DNA of 64,000 nucleotides from Mesocentrotus franciscanus (taxonomy: Eukaryota; Echinodermata; Echinoidea; Camarodonta; Strongylocentrotidae): contig CP137666.1 of assembly GCA_037976565.1 (NCBI GenBank), forward strand, positions 7,738,582-7,802,581, in the 5' to 3' direction. Shown here in pieces: positions 44,809-54,159 of the stretch. How positions within the stretch are numbered: the stretch's first letter is position 1; every line of letters begins with the position of its first letter. The notes below the pieces were generated by a model. That model was given only the letters and a program-made list of their open reading frames with translations, was not told where the DNA came from and made no database searches. The position numbers were made by a program, and so were the translations under genes.

Positions 44809-45578
44809 GTGGGATGAAAAATATACATAACAGGTGTTGGTTCAATGCGGTAGTTCAATCAATCATTAGAATACCGAACTTACAATCGTTCATAGAAAAC
44901 TTTGATAATATACCTATAACTACTAATGACTTTCATAGGGATTTAGCTTTTAAAGAGATGTTCAAACTATTGAAACGAATGTCCAGAAGTGATGGGTCGA
45001 CAATCCCAAACTCTGTTATCAATAATGCATTTAGAGCAGCAACCAATGCTTGTAAATTTCAGGAAGGGAGGCAGCAAGACGCACACGAGTTCATAGTTAG
45101 CTTAATTATTCCATTTTTCCACGCCTGTAATCTAAAAGAATTATGCAATTCTGGTATGCAGGTGCAGAGGACGTGCAAAACATGTGATAATACCAGTCTT
45201 TCCATAGAAAATCAAAACTTTGTCTCCGTCACTATTCCAGATATTACAGATCATAATGAAGTGGTAAACATTCAGGACCTTGCCAATGAGCAGATTAAAC
45301 ATACTGAGGATATACTTTTAAAATGTAATAAATGCTCTCACGAAACGGCTCATCTTACTCGTGAGCTAATTAACTCACCGGAGTTGCTAATCATACAAAT
45401 TCAGAGAACAAATGGCAATAGAACTGAGGGTGGGCTCGTGGTCAAAGTTAATACTAGAGTTCGTGTTGAAGGAAATATCTCACTTAGTGTAGGGAAAAGC
45501 GTATCCAGCTACAATCTTAATGCAGTTATAAGACACCACGGGATTTCGCAAACTTGGGGCATTACACAGCAAAAGTAA
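44781..45578 (+). CDS. Ubiquitin-specific protease domain (peptidase C19), first part
   Basis: Open from 44781, first ATG at 44814. MKNIHNRCWFNAVVQSI is the USP Cys box with the nucleophile Cys. GRQQDAHEFIVSLI is the QQD box. TCKTC and LKCNKCSH form the zinc-ribbon (fingers) pair, and LIIQIQR and YNLNAVIRHHG precede the His box. The frame fails at TTGGGGCATTAC (45554-45565). One base is short at a G4 run, and the His box GHYTA continues in the next frame. Such domains remove ubiquitin from proteins. Here the domain is transposon cargo and could protect the transposition machinery from degradation, which is my inference. Confidence 0.85.
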   Translation, partial: QIQGLFENVSGMKNIHNRCWFNAVVQSIIRIPNLQSFIENFDNIPITTNDFHRDLAFKEMFKLLKRMSRSDGSTIPNSVINNAFRAATNACKFQEGRQQDAHEFIVSLIIPFFHACNLKELCNSGMQVQRTCKTCDNTSLSIENQNFVSVTIPDITDHNEVVNIQDLANEQIKHTEDILLKCNKCSHETAHLTRELINSPELLIIQIQRTNGNRTEGGLVVKVNTRVRVEGNISLSVGKSVSSYNLNAVIRHHGISQTWGITQQK

Positions 45579-46030
45579 ATTGTCAAAATCGTTATTTCGT
45601 TATTGATGACGAGGCCGTCGGTTTGAATGACCGGAATAGAAATAGTGAGGAAATTTCGGATAGAGCTGCTTATATAGCTATCTATCATAAAACTTTTGAA
45701 ATGACTGCATCTTCATGCACCAATCGGCGTGGGAACGTCAATGAATTAATTTCGTCTGTCGAGAAAGGTGAAGGAAACAAAAATAATAAAACAGACCAAT
45801 TCACTTCCATGAAATCGCAATTCAAAACTGATTTCTTGAATGCACAGGAATTAGGTAATACAGACAAACTAATTAAGGTTCTGTGTTCTGAAAAATGCTT
45901 GCGCTGCAGTCATGTGGTGTCAAAATATGTAGAAGTTGTTCCAATGTTAGATCTTCCACATACTTTAGAAAAATATGCTGAGGAGCACCTTCAAGCACAT
46001 TCTTTAAAAAATTGCAATGTACTTGTTTAA
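45554..46030 (+). CDS. USP domain, C-terminal part, and start of a second USP-like half
   Basis: Begins with GHYTAKVNCQNRYFVIDDEAV: catalytic His, then the Asp of the DD motif. AAYIAIYHK follows, the standard C-terminal strand of USP domains, so the first domain is complete across the frame break. After a polar linker a new zinc-ribbon-like CSEKCLRCSHVVSKY starts, followed by EVVPMLDLPHTLEKYAEEHL, mirroring the fingers of the first domain. The frame breaks again near 46010-46022 and continues in the next frame. Confidence 0.8.
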   Translation: MGHYTAKVNCQNRYFVIDDEAVGLNDRNRNSEEISDRAAYIAIYHKTFEMTASSCTNRRGNVNELISSVEKGEGNKNNKTDQFTSMKSQFKTDFLNAQELGNTDKLIKVLCSEKCLRCSHVVSKYVEVVPMLDLPHTLEKYAEEHLQAHSLKNCNVLV

Positions 46031-46431
46031 CTAACGAAAAGGTCAGGCAGTGTAGGCTTGTATCTCCTGCAAAGGTTTTAATAGGGATTGTAGAGAAAGA
46101 TGTTTCTTTAACAATAGAAGAATCATTGCCTATATGCTCAAAGGAGTTTGGGAACCTGGGTACCTACAAGCTGCTCAATGTAGTCATTGTAGGTAGTAAT
46201 GGTGTAGAGACATATCAGCGGGAAGGAGAAACTTACAAACTAGTTAAGGGTGGTCAACAAACAAGTCACGAGTTTAACTCAACGCAAATCCAGAACAAAA
46301 CTAGTGGCCAAGATTATTTCCTCATATACATAAATAAACACGTCATAGATTATACTAGAAAACTATCGGTTAAGTCAGGGTTAATAGGAACACTAGCGGG
46401 GTTAGCTAAAGGGTTTAACAATACGGTTTTA
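46012..46431 (+). CDS. Second USP-like half without a catalytic His
   Basis: Carries the second Cys pair (QCTCLTNEKV), VSPAKVLIGIVEK, YKLLNVVIVGSNGVETYQ and, after a variable loop, QDYFLIYINK. These parallel the fingers and C-terminal strands of a USP domain. The position of GHY has no His and there is no preceding Cys box, so this half should be inactive. It may be structural or bind ubiquitin. The frame runs on through TTA (46429-46431) into an inserted MITE. Beyond the MITE the same frame resumes and leads to the Ulp1 domain, so the DUB and Ulp1 parts were probably one protein. Confidence 0.6.
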
Positions 46432-46937
46432 TGCCTGGATTACATTTGGCCTGCGATTAGTCTACGGAGCCCGTATCCTGCCCGTATCCCCTTTTCCGTG
46501 CGGCCTCCGTACGGCGGCAGGAGGCGGCCGTGAGATTTTCGTACGGATTCACGGGCTCCACGGCCTCTACGATTTTGTATCGTGAGAAGTTAAACAAATT
46601 TGAAAAATCGTAAGCCCGTAGTCCGTAGACATGTCGTAGGTGTCATTGTACAATCCCCGCACGGTCATCGCGCGGAGGACTCGCGCTGATCGTGCAGCAA
46701 AGGCACGATTTTCGGTGAACATGGAGGCAAACAAACGCTTAAAAATGGCACGGCGGCTGCACAGTCACCGCGCCTTCTCCGCGCAACCCGAGGGCCAATA
46801 CAAGAAATGGCGCGATGCTCGTAGATAATGTAAACACAAAAATCGTAGACCGTAGCGTCCTACGATGCCCCTAAAATCGCACGAAACATCGTAGACTAAT
46901 TTATCGTACGGCGCCAGGGGCAAATGTAATCCAGGCA
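46432..46937. mobile_element. 506-bp MITE (Harbinger-like) inside the protease ORF, copy B
   Basis: The ends are TGCCTGGATTACATTTG and its exact complement, and TTA sits outside both (46429-46431, 46938-46940). A TTA/TAA 3-bp duplication is typical of PIF/Harbinger; a TA duplication (Tc1/mariner) cannot be excluded. The inside is GC-rich with CGTACGG, CGTAGAC and CCGTAG phrases, unlike the AT-rich host element. It contains a 62-codon frame at 46640-46828 that I do not call. Confidence 0.78.
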
Positions 46938-47626
46938 TTAGATAACATTCCTGCGATTCATAGTGATGAGTTACCTGAAAGTCATACTGTAAACAAGTTT
47001 TGTTTGGGAAGAAGAGATCTTTCAATTCTAACCACTAAAGATTGGTTTAACGATGTAATCATCACATCATATATCACCTTAGTCAATCAAAACGTTCCGT
47101 CGTCTGCTGGTCAAGTTTTAGTCATGGATGCTTGCTGGGCCGGTAGTAGAATAACAAAAAATCGCAATCCACATTGGTATACGGCTGAAGCAAATCGGCT
47201 CAATAGGAACAGAAATTGGGTGCTTTATAATTTAGTTGTACTTCCCATATCTTATAGTAGCCATTTGATTCTTTTTGTAGTTGAACCCAAAGCTTTAATC
47301 TTAACTATTATGGATCCCCTTGGAAAAGCGTCCACAGAAACAATACTAGCCGCAAAAGAGCAATCCAATTATGTGAATTTCTTCGAGCTCTTACAGATGT
47401 AGACTCATTTAATATACAGACTAATATCAGAAAATGGAAAATAATCATTCCAAATGGACTGCCGCAACAAATGGATGGACATAACTGCGGAGCTTTTGTT
47501 TGCATGTATGCACGGTCTGTTATAGAAAATAGATGGTTACAAATAGATTCAACAGAAAAATCTATGAGTAGAATTAGGAATGTAATGCTTCAAGAAATAC
47601 TGGAGAAGAAATTAGTACCATTGTAA
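46938..47626 (+). CDS. Ulp1/SENP-like cysteine protease (peptidase C48), copy B, one frameshift
   Basis: The frame leaves the MITE as LDNIPAIHSDELPESH and continues with CLGRRDLSILTTKDWFND, matching the substrate-groove start of Ulp1 domains (L...W.ND..I). Catalytic residues are His in SSHLILFVVEP, Asp in TIMDPLG, and Gln and Cys in LPQQMDGHNCGAFVC, so the full set is present. A one-base shift at AATTTCTTCGAGCTC (47376-47390) separates the His/Asp part from the Gln/Cys part. It is shared with copy C. The stop is TAA 47624-47626. Ulp1-family enzymes cut SUMO or related modifiers; the target here is unknown. AATAAA follows at 47661-47666. Confidence 0.85.
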
Positions 47627-47660
47627 AGTTTAACATCATATGTCAAATACCAAGTCCCTA

Positions 47661-47666
47661 AATAAA
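47661..47666 (+). terminator. Polyadenylation signal of the transposon protease gene, copy B
   Basis: Canonical AATAAA 35 bp after the Ulp1 stop; the same arrangement is at 54194-54199 in copy C. Confidence 0.6.
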
Positions 47667-47699
47667 TTCAGCCTCGTCTCTGCTGGTGATTCAATGAAT

Positions 47700-48580
47700 G
47701 GCTATTTTTATTTTTATATATTCTTATTATTTTAATATCATCATGTTCATTAAATGTTATTATAATCATTATTGATGTTAGTATAAGTGTTATCTATTTT
47801 TTAATATTTTTTTAATCAATATACCTTTAACGTTTAGTGTGATAGCACATTTTAAAAGCATCTCTGCAAGTTCAAGGTAAAAACGTTTCACTCTCTTTCT
47901 CTCTCTTTCTCTCTTTCTCTCTCCCTCTTCTCCCATCTCCCATTTCATCCCAATTGCCTTTGTCCAAACCACTCACCTTCCATCATTATCACCCCCATTT
48001 TGTCACGCTGCAATTATACCCCTACACCCCATCGGTCTCCTTTTTATGCTTTATCCTCACATTGCAACACACTTAAAGGTACTATGTCCCATTTGCAGCC
48101 AACATCAAATTCTGTAGAACTTTGCAGGAATTATGAACATGTCACGCAGAAGCGGCGGAGCGACTTCAAAAGTTGGGGGCACCAACAAAAAGGCACTTTC
48201 TAGAAAAAAGGGCCCCTTCAAAGGAAAATCTCAAAGCAAAATATACAATTTTTAGACATTGGTATCTATATACCCCTATATTGTGATTACATTATCAGGG
48301 ATGATTTCAATATTTGTTTCACTTTATACATCATACTGTGCAGTTAGGTGTGATGGTCTGAAAATTCATTTGCGAGCGAGCATAGCGCGAGGAAAAAATT
48401 GAAAATTTGTGAGGTCGAAGTGCGAAAAATTACATCTTCTAAAGAGGAAAAACCCAATCCTGGTGGGGTTATAAGCACATTCTCATAACGGAAGACTGAA
48501 AAGACCTTTGATAAGTAACATAATTATAACATCTATAAATACGAGCGAGCTTTGGGGGAAATTGCTCTTAGTCGCTTGAA
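47700..48580. other. Non-coding transposon segment with a shared dispersed repeat end
   Basis: AT-rich, then a CT-rich tract (47887-47945). At 48073-48145 comes CTTAAAGGTACTATGTCCC ... TTTGCAGCCAAC ... CTGTAGAACTTTGCAGGAATTATGAA, which recurs outside the element at 60221-60290. The repeat was therefore inserted into an ancestor of this element or is a common genomic repeat. Confidence 0.5.
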
Positions 48581-48584
48581 ATTA

Positions 48585-51175
48585 GGGGCACGTTTAATGG
48601 TGAGAAGAAAAGGGGACACTTATCGAAAGGGATAAGACACTTATTAGAAAAGAAAAGGAGCACGTGTCAAAGTACAAAGGCACTCACCAGAGATGAAAAA
48701 GGCACTTATGAGAATGGGAGAACAGAAAAGAGGCACCCATCAGATTTTGAGGTGCATTTAGAAGAAGTGAAAAGGAGCATTTATGAAAAAGGGATAGGCT
48801 CCTTATTAGAAAGGAAAAAGGGGCACGTATCATTGTTAAAAGGGTAATTATAAGAAGTGAAAAGGGACACTTATGGCATCTGAAAAAGGGCACTGATCAT
48901 ATATGAAAAGAGGCACTTATGAGAATGAAAAAGGGGCACTACTAACAAAGGGAAATGTGCATTTGTTGAAAGAAAAGGGGCATCGATCAGATTTTAATAG
49001 GGGCATTTATCGGTGAAATGGGACTTTTATGAGAAGGGGAAGTGGCTCTAATTAAAAAGAAAAAGTGGCACATGTTAAAATAAGGAATTGAATAGGGTCA
49101 TTTACAAGAGATGAAAAAGGGCACTTAAGAGAAGGAATGTGCGTTTTTTATAATTTTTATAAATGGGGCATCGATCTTTAGTAGGGGCATTTATCGGAGG
49201 TGAAATGGGGCTTTAATGAGAAGGGGGAAGTGGCTCTAATTACAAAGGAAAAGAGGCACATTTTAAAATAAACGGGGCATTTATCAGAGATAGAAAGGGG
49301 TCATTATGAGAAGGAGAAGGGGCACTTTAAGAAGGAAAAAGAGTATTTATTAGCCAGGAAAAGCGGGACGTATCAAAATAAAAGGGGCATTTATTAGAGA
49401 TGAAAAGAGCACTAATCAGGAGGGGAAGGGGCACTTCTCAAATAAAAACGAGTATCTCTCATAATTGAATAGGGTCATTTGCAAGAGATGAAAAGGGCAC
49501 TTATGAGAAGGGGTATAGGTTTTTTTTAATAAATGGGGGCACTCATCATAAGGAAAAGGGGCACTTATTAGAAAGGAAAGGGGGCACATGACTTGTGATA
49601 ATATAAGGTGTGCTTATCCGAGTTAAAAAGGGGTAGTTATTAAAAGGGCATTTATTAGAGATGAAAAGAGCACTAATCAGGAGGGGAAGGGGCACTTCTC
49701 AAAGTAAAACGAGTATCTCTCATAATTGAATAGGGTCATTTGCAAGAGATGAAAAGGGCACTTATGAGAAGGGGAATAGTTTTTTTTTTATAAATGGGGG
49801 CACTCATCATAAGGAAAGGGGGCACTTATTAGAAAGGAAAGGGGGTACATGTGAAAATATAAGGTGCGCTTATCCGAGTTAAAAAGGGGTAGTTATTAAA
49901 AAAGGGGCATTTATTACAGATGAAAAGAGCACTAATCAGGAGGAAGGGGCACTTCTCAAAGTAAAACGAGTATCTCTCATAATTGAATAGGGTCATTTAC
50001 AAGAGATGAAAAAGGGCACTTATCAGAAGGGGAATGGGCTCTTTTTAATAAATGGGGCATCGATCAGATTTTATAGGGGCATTTATCGGAGGTGAAATGG
50101 GGTTTTTATGAGAAGGGGGAGTGGCTCTAATTAAAAAGAAAAAGTGGCACATGTTAAAATAAATAAACGGGGCATTTATTAGAGATGAAAAGAGCACCAA
50201 TCAGGAGGGGAAGGCACTTGTCAAAGTAAAAACGAATATCTCTCAGAATTGAATAGGGTCATTTACAAGAAATGAAAAGGGGCACTTAAGAGAAGGGGAA
50301 TGTGCGTTTTTTATAAATGGGGGCATCGATCCGATTTTAATAGGGGCATTTATCGGAAGTGAAATGGGATATTATGAGAAAGGGGAGTGGCTCTAATTAA
50401 AAGAAAAAGTGGCACATGTTAAAATAAATAAACGGGGCATTTATTAGAGATGAAAAGAGCACCAATCAGGAGGGGAAGGCACTTGTCAAAGAAAAACGAG
50501 TATCTCTCAGAATTGAATAGGGTCATTTACAAGAGATGAAAAGGGGCACTTAAGAGAAGGAATGTTTTTTTTAAAAATTTATAAATGGGGGCATCGATCT
50601 TTAGTAGGGGCATTTATCGGAGGTGAAATGGGGCTTTAATGAGAAGGGGAAGTGGCTCTAATTAAAAAGGAAAAGAGGCACATTTTAAAACAAACGGGGC
50701 ATTTATCAGAGATAAAAAGAGGTCATTATGAAAGGGCAAGGGGCACTTATAAGAAGGAAAAAGAGCATTTATTAGGCAGGAAAAGGGACATGTCAAAATA
50801 AAAGGGGCATTTAATATTAGAGATGAAAAGAGCACTAATCAGGAGGGGAAGGGGCACTTCTCAAAGTAAAACGAGTATCTCTCATAATTGAATAGGGTCA
50901 TTTGCAAGAGATGAAAAGGGCACTTATGAGAAGGGGAATAGGCTTTTTATAAATGGGGCACTCATCATAAGGAAAGGGGCACTTATTAGAAAGGAAAGGG
51001 GTACATGTGAAAATATAAGGTGCGCTTATCCGAGTTAAAAAGGGGTAGTTATTAAAAGGAAATTGACACTTGTCAAAGCTGAAGGGGCAGCTCTAAGATT
51101 TGAATAGGGCAATTATCAGAGGTGAAGGGGCGCTTATGAGAATAAAAAATGGACACTTATTGCAAAGGAAAATGG
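48585..51175. repeat. GGGGCA-type minisatellite, copy B
   Basis: Degenerate units of about 30-35 bp such as GGGGCATTTATCAGAGATGAAAA and GGGCACTTATGAGAAGG. A larger unit with GAGCACTAATCAGGAGGGG ... CGAGTATCTCTCATAATTGAATAGGGTCATTT recurs near 49410, 49670, 49930, 50195, 50460 and 50830, about 260 bp apart for the first five. Open frames on the minus strand here (repeated HKCPF-like peptides) are translations of the repeat. Confidence 0.88.
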
Positions 51176-51229
51176 GAACTTGTCGAAGGAAAAGGGGATA
51201 TGGATAGATGAAATAGAGAGATTAAGGAG

Positions 51230-51231
51230 AA

Positions 51232-51276
<45 letters not shown>

Positions 51277-51580
51277 GAGAAAAGAGAGTGAGAGAGAGAG
51301 AGAGAGAGAGAAGGGGTAGGGTAATCATTTTATGTAAATGGCAGATGGAGAGGAGGGGCAAAATAGACTGGAAAGGAATGAGAAGGAAAAAAGGAAAACT
51401 TAAAAGAAGATGTCTATTATAAGGGAATTGGAGAAAGAGAGAGAGGGAGAGAGAGAAAGGGGTAGAGGAAATGTAAATGTAAGAGGCTGGTACTAGAGCG
51501 CGTTAGAAGGGAAGGAATATAATTATAGATAGAAAGAAAATATATAATATGGATAGAGGAAATAGAGAGAGTAAGGAGAA

Positions 51581-51629
<49 letters not shown>

Positions 51630-51665
51630 GAGAGAGAGAGAGAGAGAGAAAGGGGGAGGGGAAAC

Positions 51666-51696
<31 letters not shown>

Positions 51697-51700
51697 AGGG
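51230..51700. repeat. GA and TA microsatellites, copy B
   Basis: Interrupted (GA)n at 51237-51311, (AT)n at 51583-51625 and more (GA)n at 51626-51692. In copy C the first GA tract is longer and purer (57770-57835). Confidence 0.9.
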
Positions 51701-52374
51701 GTAGGGGTGATGTAAATGGAAGAGGCTGATACTAGAGCGCGCGAGAAAAGTCAAGGAATATGTTGATAGATACAAAAAAAAATATCTGGATATATAGAAA
51801 ATAGAGGAACCATCAAGGAATGAGTTGAAGGGATATAAGCTGAGGAAACATGTGTGAGAGCAAATGAAATACAGACAAACAATGAAGGAAGAGAGAGGGG
51901 AACAGAGAAAGATATGTTTTGTATGTTAGCCAACAAATGGAACCCTTATGTTGTTGTTGTTAATTGTAGATATATTAATGTAGATATAAAAGAAAGAAAG
52001 GAGAAAAGAGATGAATAGATATAGATTTATAAAGATAGAGGAACATGCAGGGAATGAAAGGGAGGGACAAAGGCTGAGGAAGAAAGGATAGTCTGGAGAA
52101 AATAGAGAGAGAGAGAAATAGATCGAATGAGAGGGTTGGGGTGAGAGAAAATGACATTAAGAAGAAGGGAGAGAAAGAGAGGTAGACTGACTAACAATTC
52201 GGGATGAATCTTTAACAATAACTTGTTCAAATAATGGTCATGATTTAAAAGTCGTTATCTTTCTTACCTGTTTCGTGTCACTTTTCTTATATTTTTTGGA
52301 GTATTTTTTAAAACTAAAAACGAAGACACTTTCTCACAGGTTTCACGGCAAACCGCTGCACAATACAAGTGTAA

Positions 52375-52506
52375 ACCGACGGTGTAGTGCGGGTGCGCGT
52401 GTGAAGTTAGCGACTGTAATCTCAGATCCTCATTAAAATCATGTAAGTAATTCATCATTACGGTCGCTAACTTCACGCACGCGCGCGCCCGCATCCCACC
52501 GTCGGT
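52375..52506. repeat. Long hairpin near the right end, copy B
   Basis: The left arm ACCGACGGTG...GCGGGTGCGCG...GTGAAGTTAGCGAC...GTAAT pairs with the right arm ATTACGGTCGCTAACTTCAC...GCGCGCGCCCGC...CACCGTCGGT around a loop of about 36 nt. It lies 220 bp from the element end and is present in copy C at 58903-59040. Confidence 0.85.
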
Positions 52507-52728
52507 AGGGTATGCAATTATTGCATGCGTCGTGTACCAATGCTCAGGTTAATTCAACTTGTTGCCAGTGGAAACCGGTTCCTTTTCCCATCCAAAAGTA
52601 CCTCTTAGAACTTCCTTTCTGTATACCGGTTTGAAGACACCATAGCAAACAATTCTATTGTTATCATGCGGTCACGGTTCGGTGCACACGAGTGGTCGCT
52701 GAGTTGTGGTCGCTAGAAGTAGTCCAAT

Positions 52729-53228
52729 NNNNNNNNNNNNNNNNNNNNNNNNNNNNNNNNNNNNNNNNNNNNNNNNNNNNNNNNNNNNNNNNNNNNNNNN
52801 NNNNNNNNNNNNNNNNNNNNNNNNNNNNNNNNNNNNNNNNNNNNNNNNNNNNNNNNNNNNNNNNNNNNNNNNNNNNNNNNNNNNNNNNNNNNNNNNNNNN
52901 NNNNNNNNNNNNNNNNNNNNNNNNNNNNNNNNNNNNNNNNNNNNNNNNNNNNNNNNNNNNNNNNNNNNNNNNNNNNNNNNNNNNNNNNNNNNNNNNNNNN
53001 NNNNNNNNNNNNNNNNNNNNNNNNNNNNNNNNNNNNNNNNNNNNNNNNNNNNNNNNNNNNNNNNNNNNNNNNNNNNNNNNNNNNNNNNNNNNNNNNNNNN
53101 NNNNNNNNNNNNNNNNNNNNNNNNNNNNNNNNNNNNNNNNNNNNNNNNNNNNNNNNNNNNNNNNNNNNNNNNNNNNNNNNNNNNNNNNNNNNNNNNNNNN
53201 NNNNNNNNNNNNNNNNNNNNNNNNNNNN
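52729..53228. other. Assembly gap, exactly 500 N
   Basis: An arbitrary-length gap starting at the first base after the right end of the part B transposon. Part C begins inside the MITE, equivalent to 46694 in part B. Confidence 0.98.
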
Positions 53229-53470
53229 GCGGCAAAGGCACGATTTTCGGTGAACATGGAGGCAAACAAACGCTTAAAAATGGCACGGCGGCTGCACAGT
53301 CACCGCGCCTTCTCCGCGCAACCAGGGCCAATACAAGAAATGGCGCGATGCTCGTAGATAATGTAAACACAAAAATCGTAGACCGTAGCGTCCTACGATG
53401 CCCCTAAAATCGCACGAAACATCGTAGACTAATTTATCGTACGGCGCCAGGGGCAAATGTAATCCAGGCA
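53229..53470. mobile_element. Right part of the Harbinger-like MITE, copy C
   Basis: Matches 46694-46937 and ends with the same CAAATGTAATCCAGGCA followed by TTA. Small differences (GCGGCAAAGG for GCAGCAAAGG, CAACCAGGG for CAACCCGAGGG) show it is not a duplicate of the same reads. The insertion is thus shared by two copies. Confidence 0.8.
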
Positions 53471-54159
53471 TTAGATAACATTCCTGCGATTCATAGTGAT
53501 GAGTTACCTGAAAGTCATACTGTAAACAAGTTTTGTTTGGGAAGAAGAGATCTTTCAATTCTAACCACTAAAGATTGGTTTAACGATGTAATCATCACAT
53601 CATATATCACCTTAGTCAATCAAAACGTTCCGTCGTCTGCTGGTCAAGTTTTAGTCATGGATGCTTGCTGGGCCGGTAGTAGAATAACAAAAAATCGCAA
53701 TCCACATTGGTATACGGCTGAAGCAAATCGGCTCAATAGGAACAGAAATTGGGTGCTTTATAATTTAGTTGTACTTCCCATATCTTATAGTAGCCATTTG
53801 ATTCTTTTTGTAGTTGAACCCAAAGCTTTAATCTTAACTATCATGGATCCCCTTGGAAAAGCGTCCACAGAAACAATACTAGCCGCAAAAGAGCAATCCA
53901 ATTATGTGAATTTCTTCGAGCTCTTACAGATGTAGACTCATTTAATATACAGACTAATATCAGAAAATGGAAAATAATCATTCCAAATGGACTGCCGCAA
54001 CAAATGGATGGACATAACTGCGGAGCTTTTGTTTGCATGTATGCACGGTCTGTTATAGAAAATAGATGGTTACAAATAGATTCAACAGAAAAATCTATGA
54101 GTAGAATTAGGAATGTAATGCTTCAAGAAATACTGGAGAAGAAATTAGTACCATTGTAA
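53471..54159 (+). CDS. Ulp1/SENP-like protease, copy C, same frameshift
   Basis: Almost identical to 46938-47626, with the same His, Asp, Gln and Cys motifs and the same one-base shift at AATTTCTTCGAGCTC. At least one substitution differs (ACTATCATGGATCC for ACTATTATGGATCC), which is synonymous. The stop is TAA 54157-54159, with AATAAA at 54194-54199. Confidence 0.82.

Larger units (their letters stand above)
28988..52728 (+). mobile_element. Full-length copy of the transposon (part B), 23.7 kb
   Basis: Begins with CGCTCCTTGAATCTGGCGACC at 28988 and ends GCTAGAAGTAGTCCAAT at 52728, the same last base as the copy ending at 59277. The 33 bases to its left (28955-28987) differ from the PECR leader, so this copy has a different neighbour. 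The right neighbour is hidden by the gap. It is the only copy in the window with both ends, and so the best model of the element. It differs from part C by substitutions as well as length changes, for example around 52520-52560, so the two are distinct copies or alleles. Confidence 0.85.

Noticed and set aside
46640..46828. 62-codon frame in the MITE as a transposase or DNA-binding protein
   Set aside because: Too short, broken in copy C, and without a recognisable motif.
48684..48893. Minus-strand frames rich in HKCPF peptides, resembling zinc-finger repeats
   Set aside because: They translate the GGGGCA minisatellite. Spacing of Cys and His follows the DNA repeat, and frames break often between copies.
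51180..51422. Glu/Arg-rich frames at the GA microsatellites (also 57713-58018)
   Set aside because: Low-complexity translation of (GA)n.
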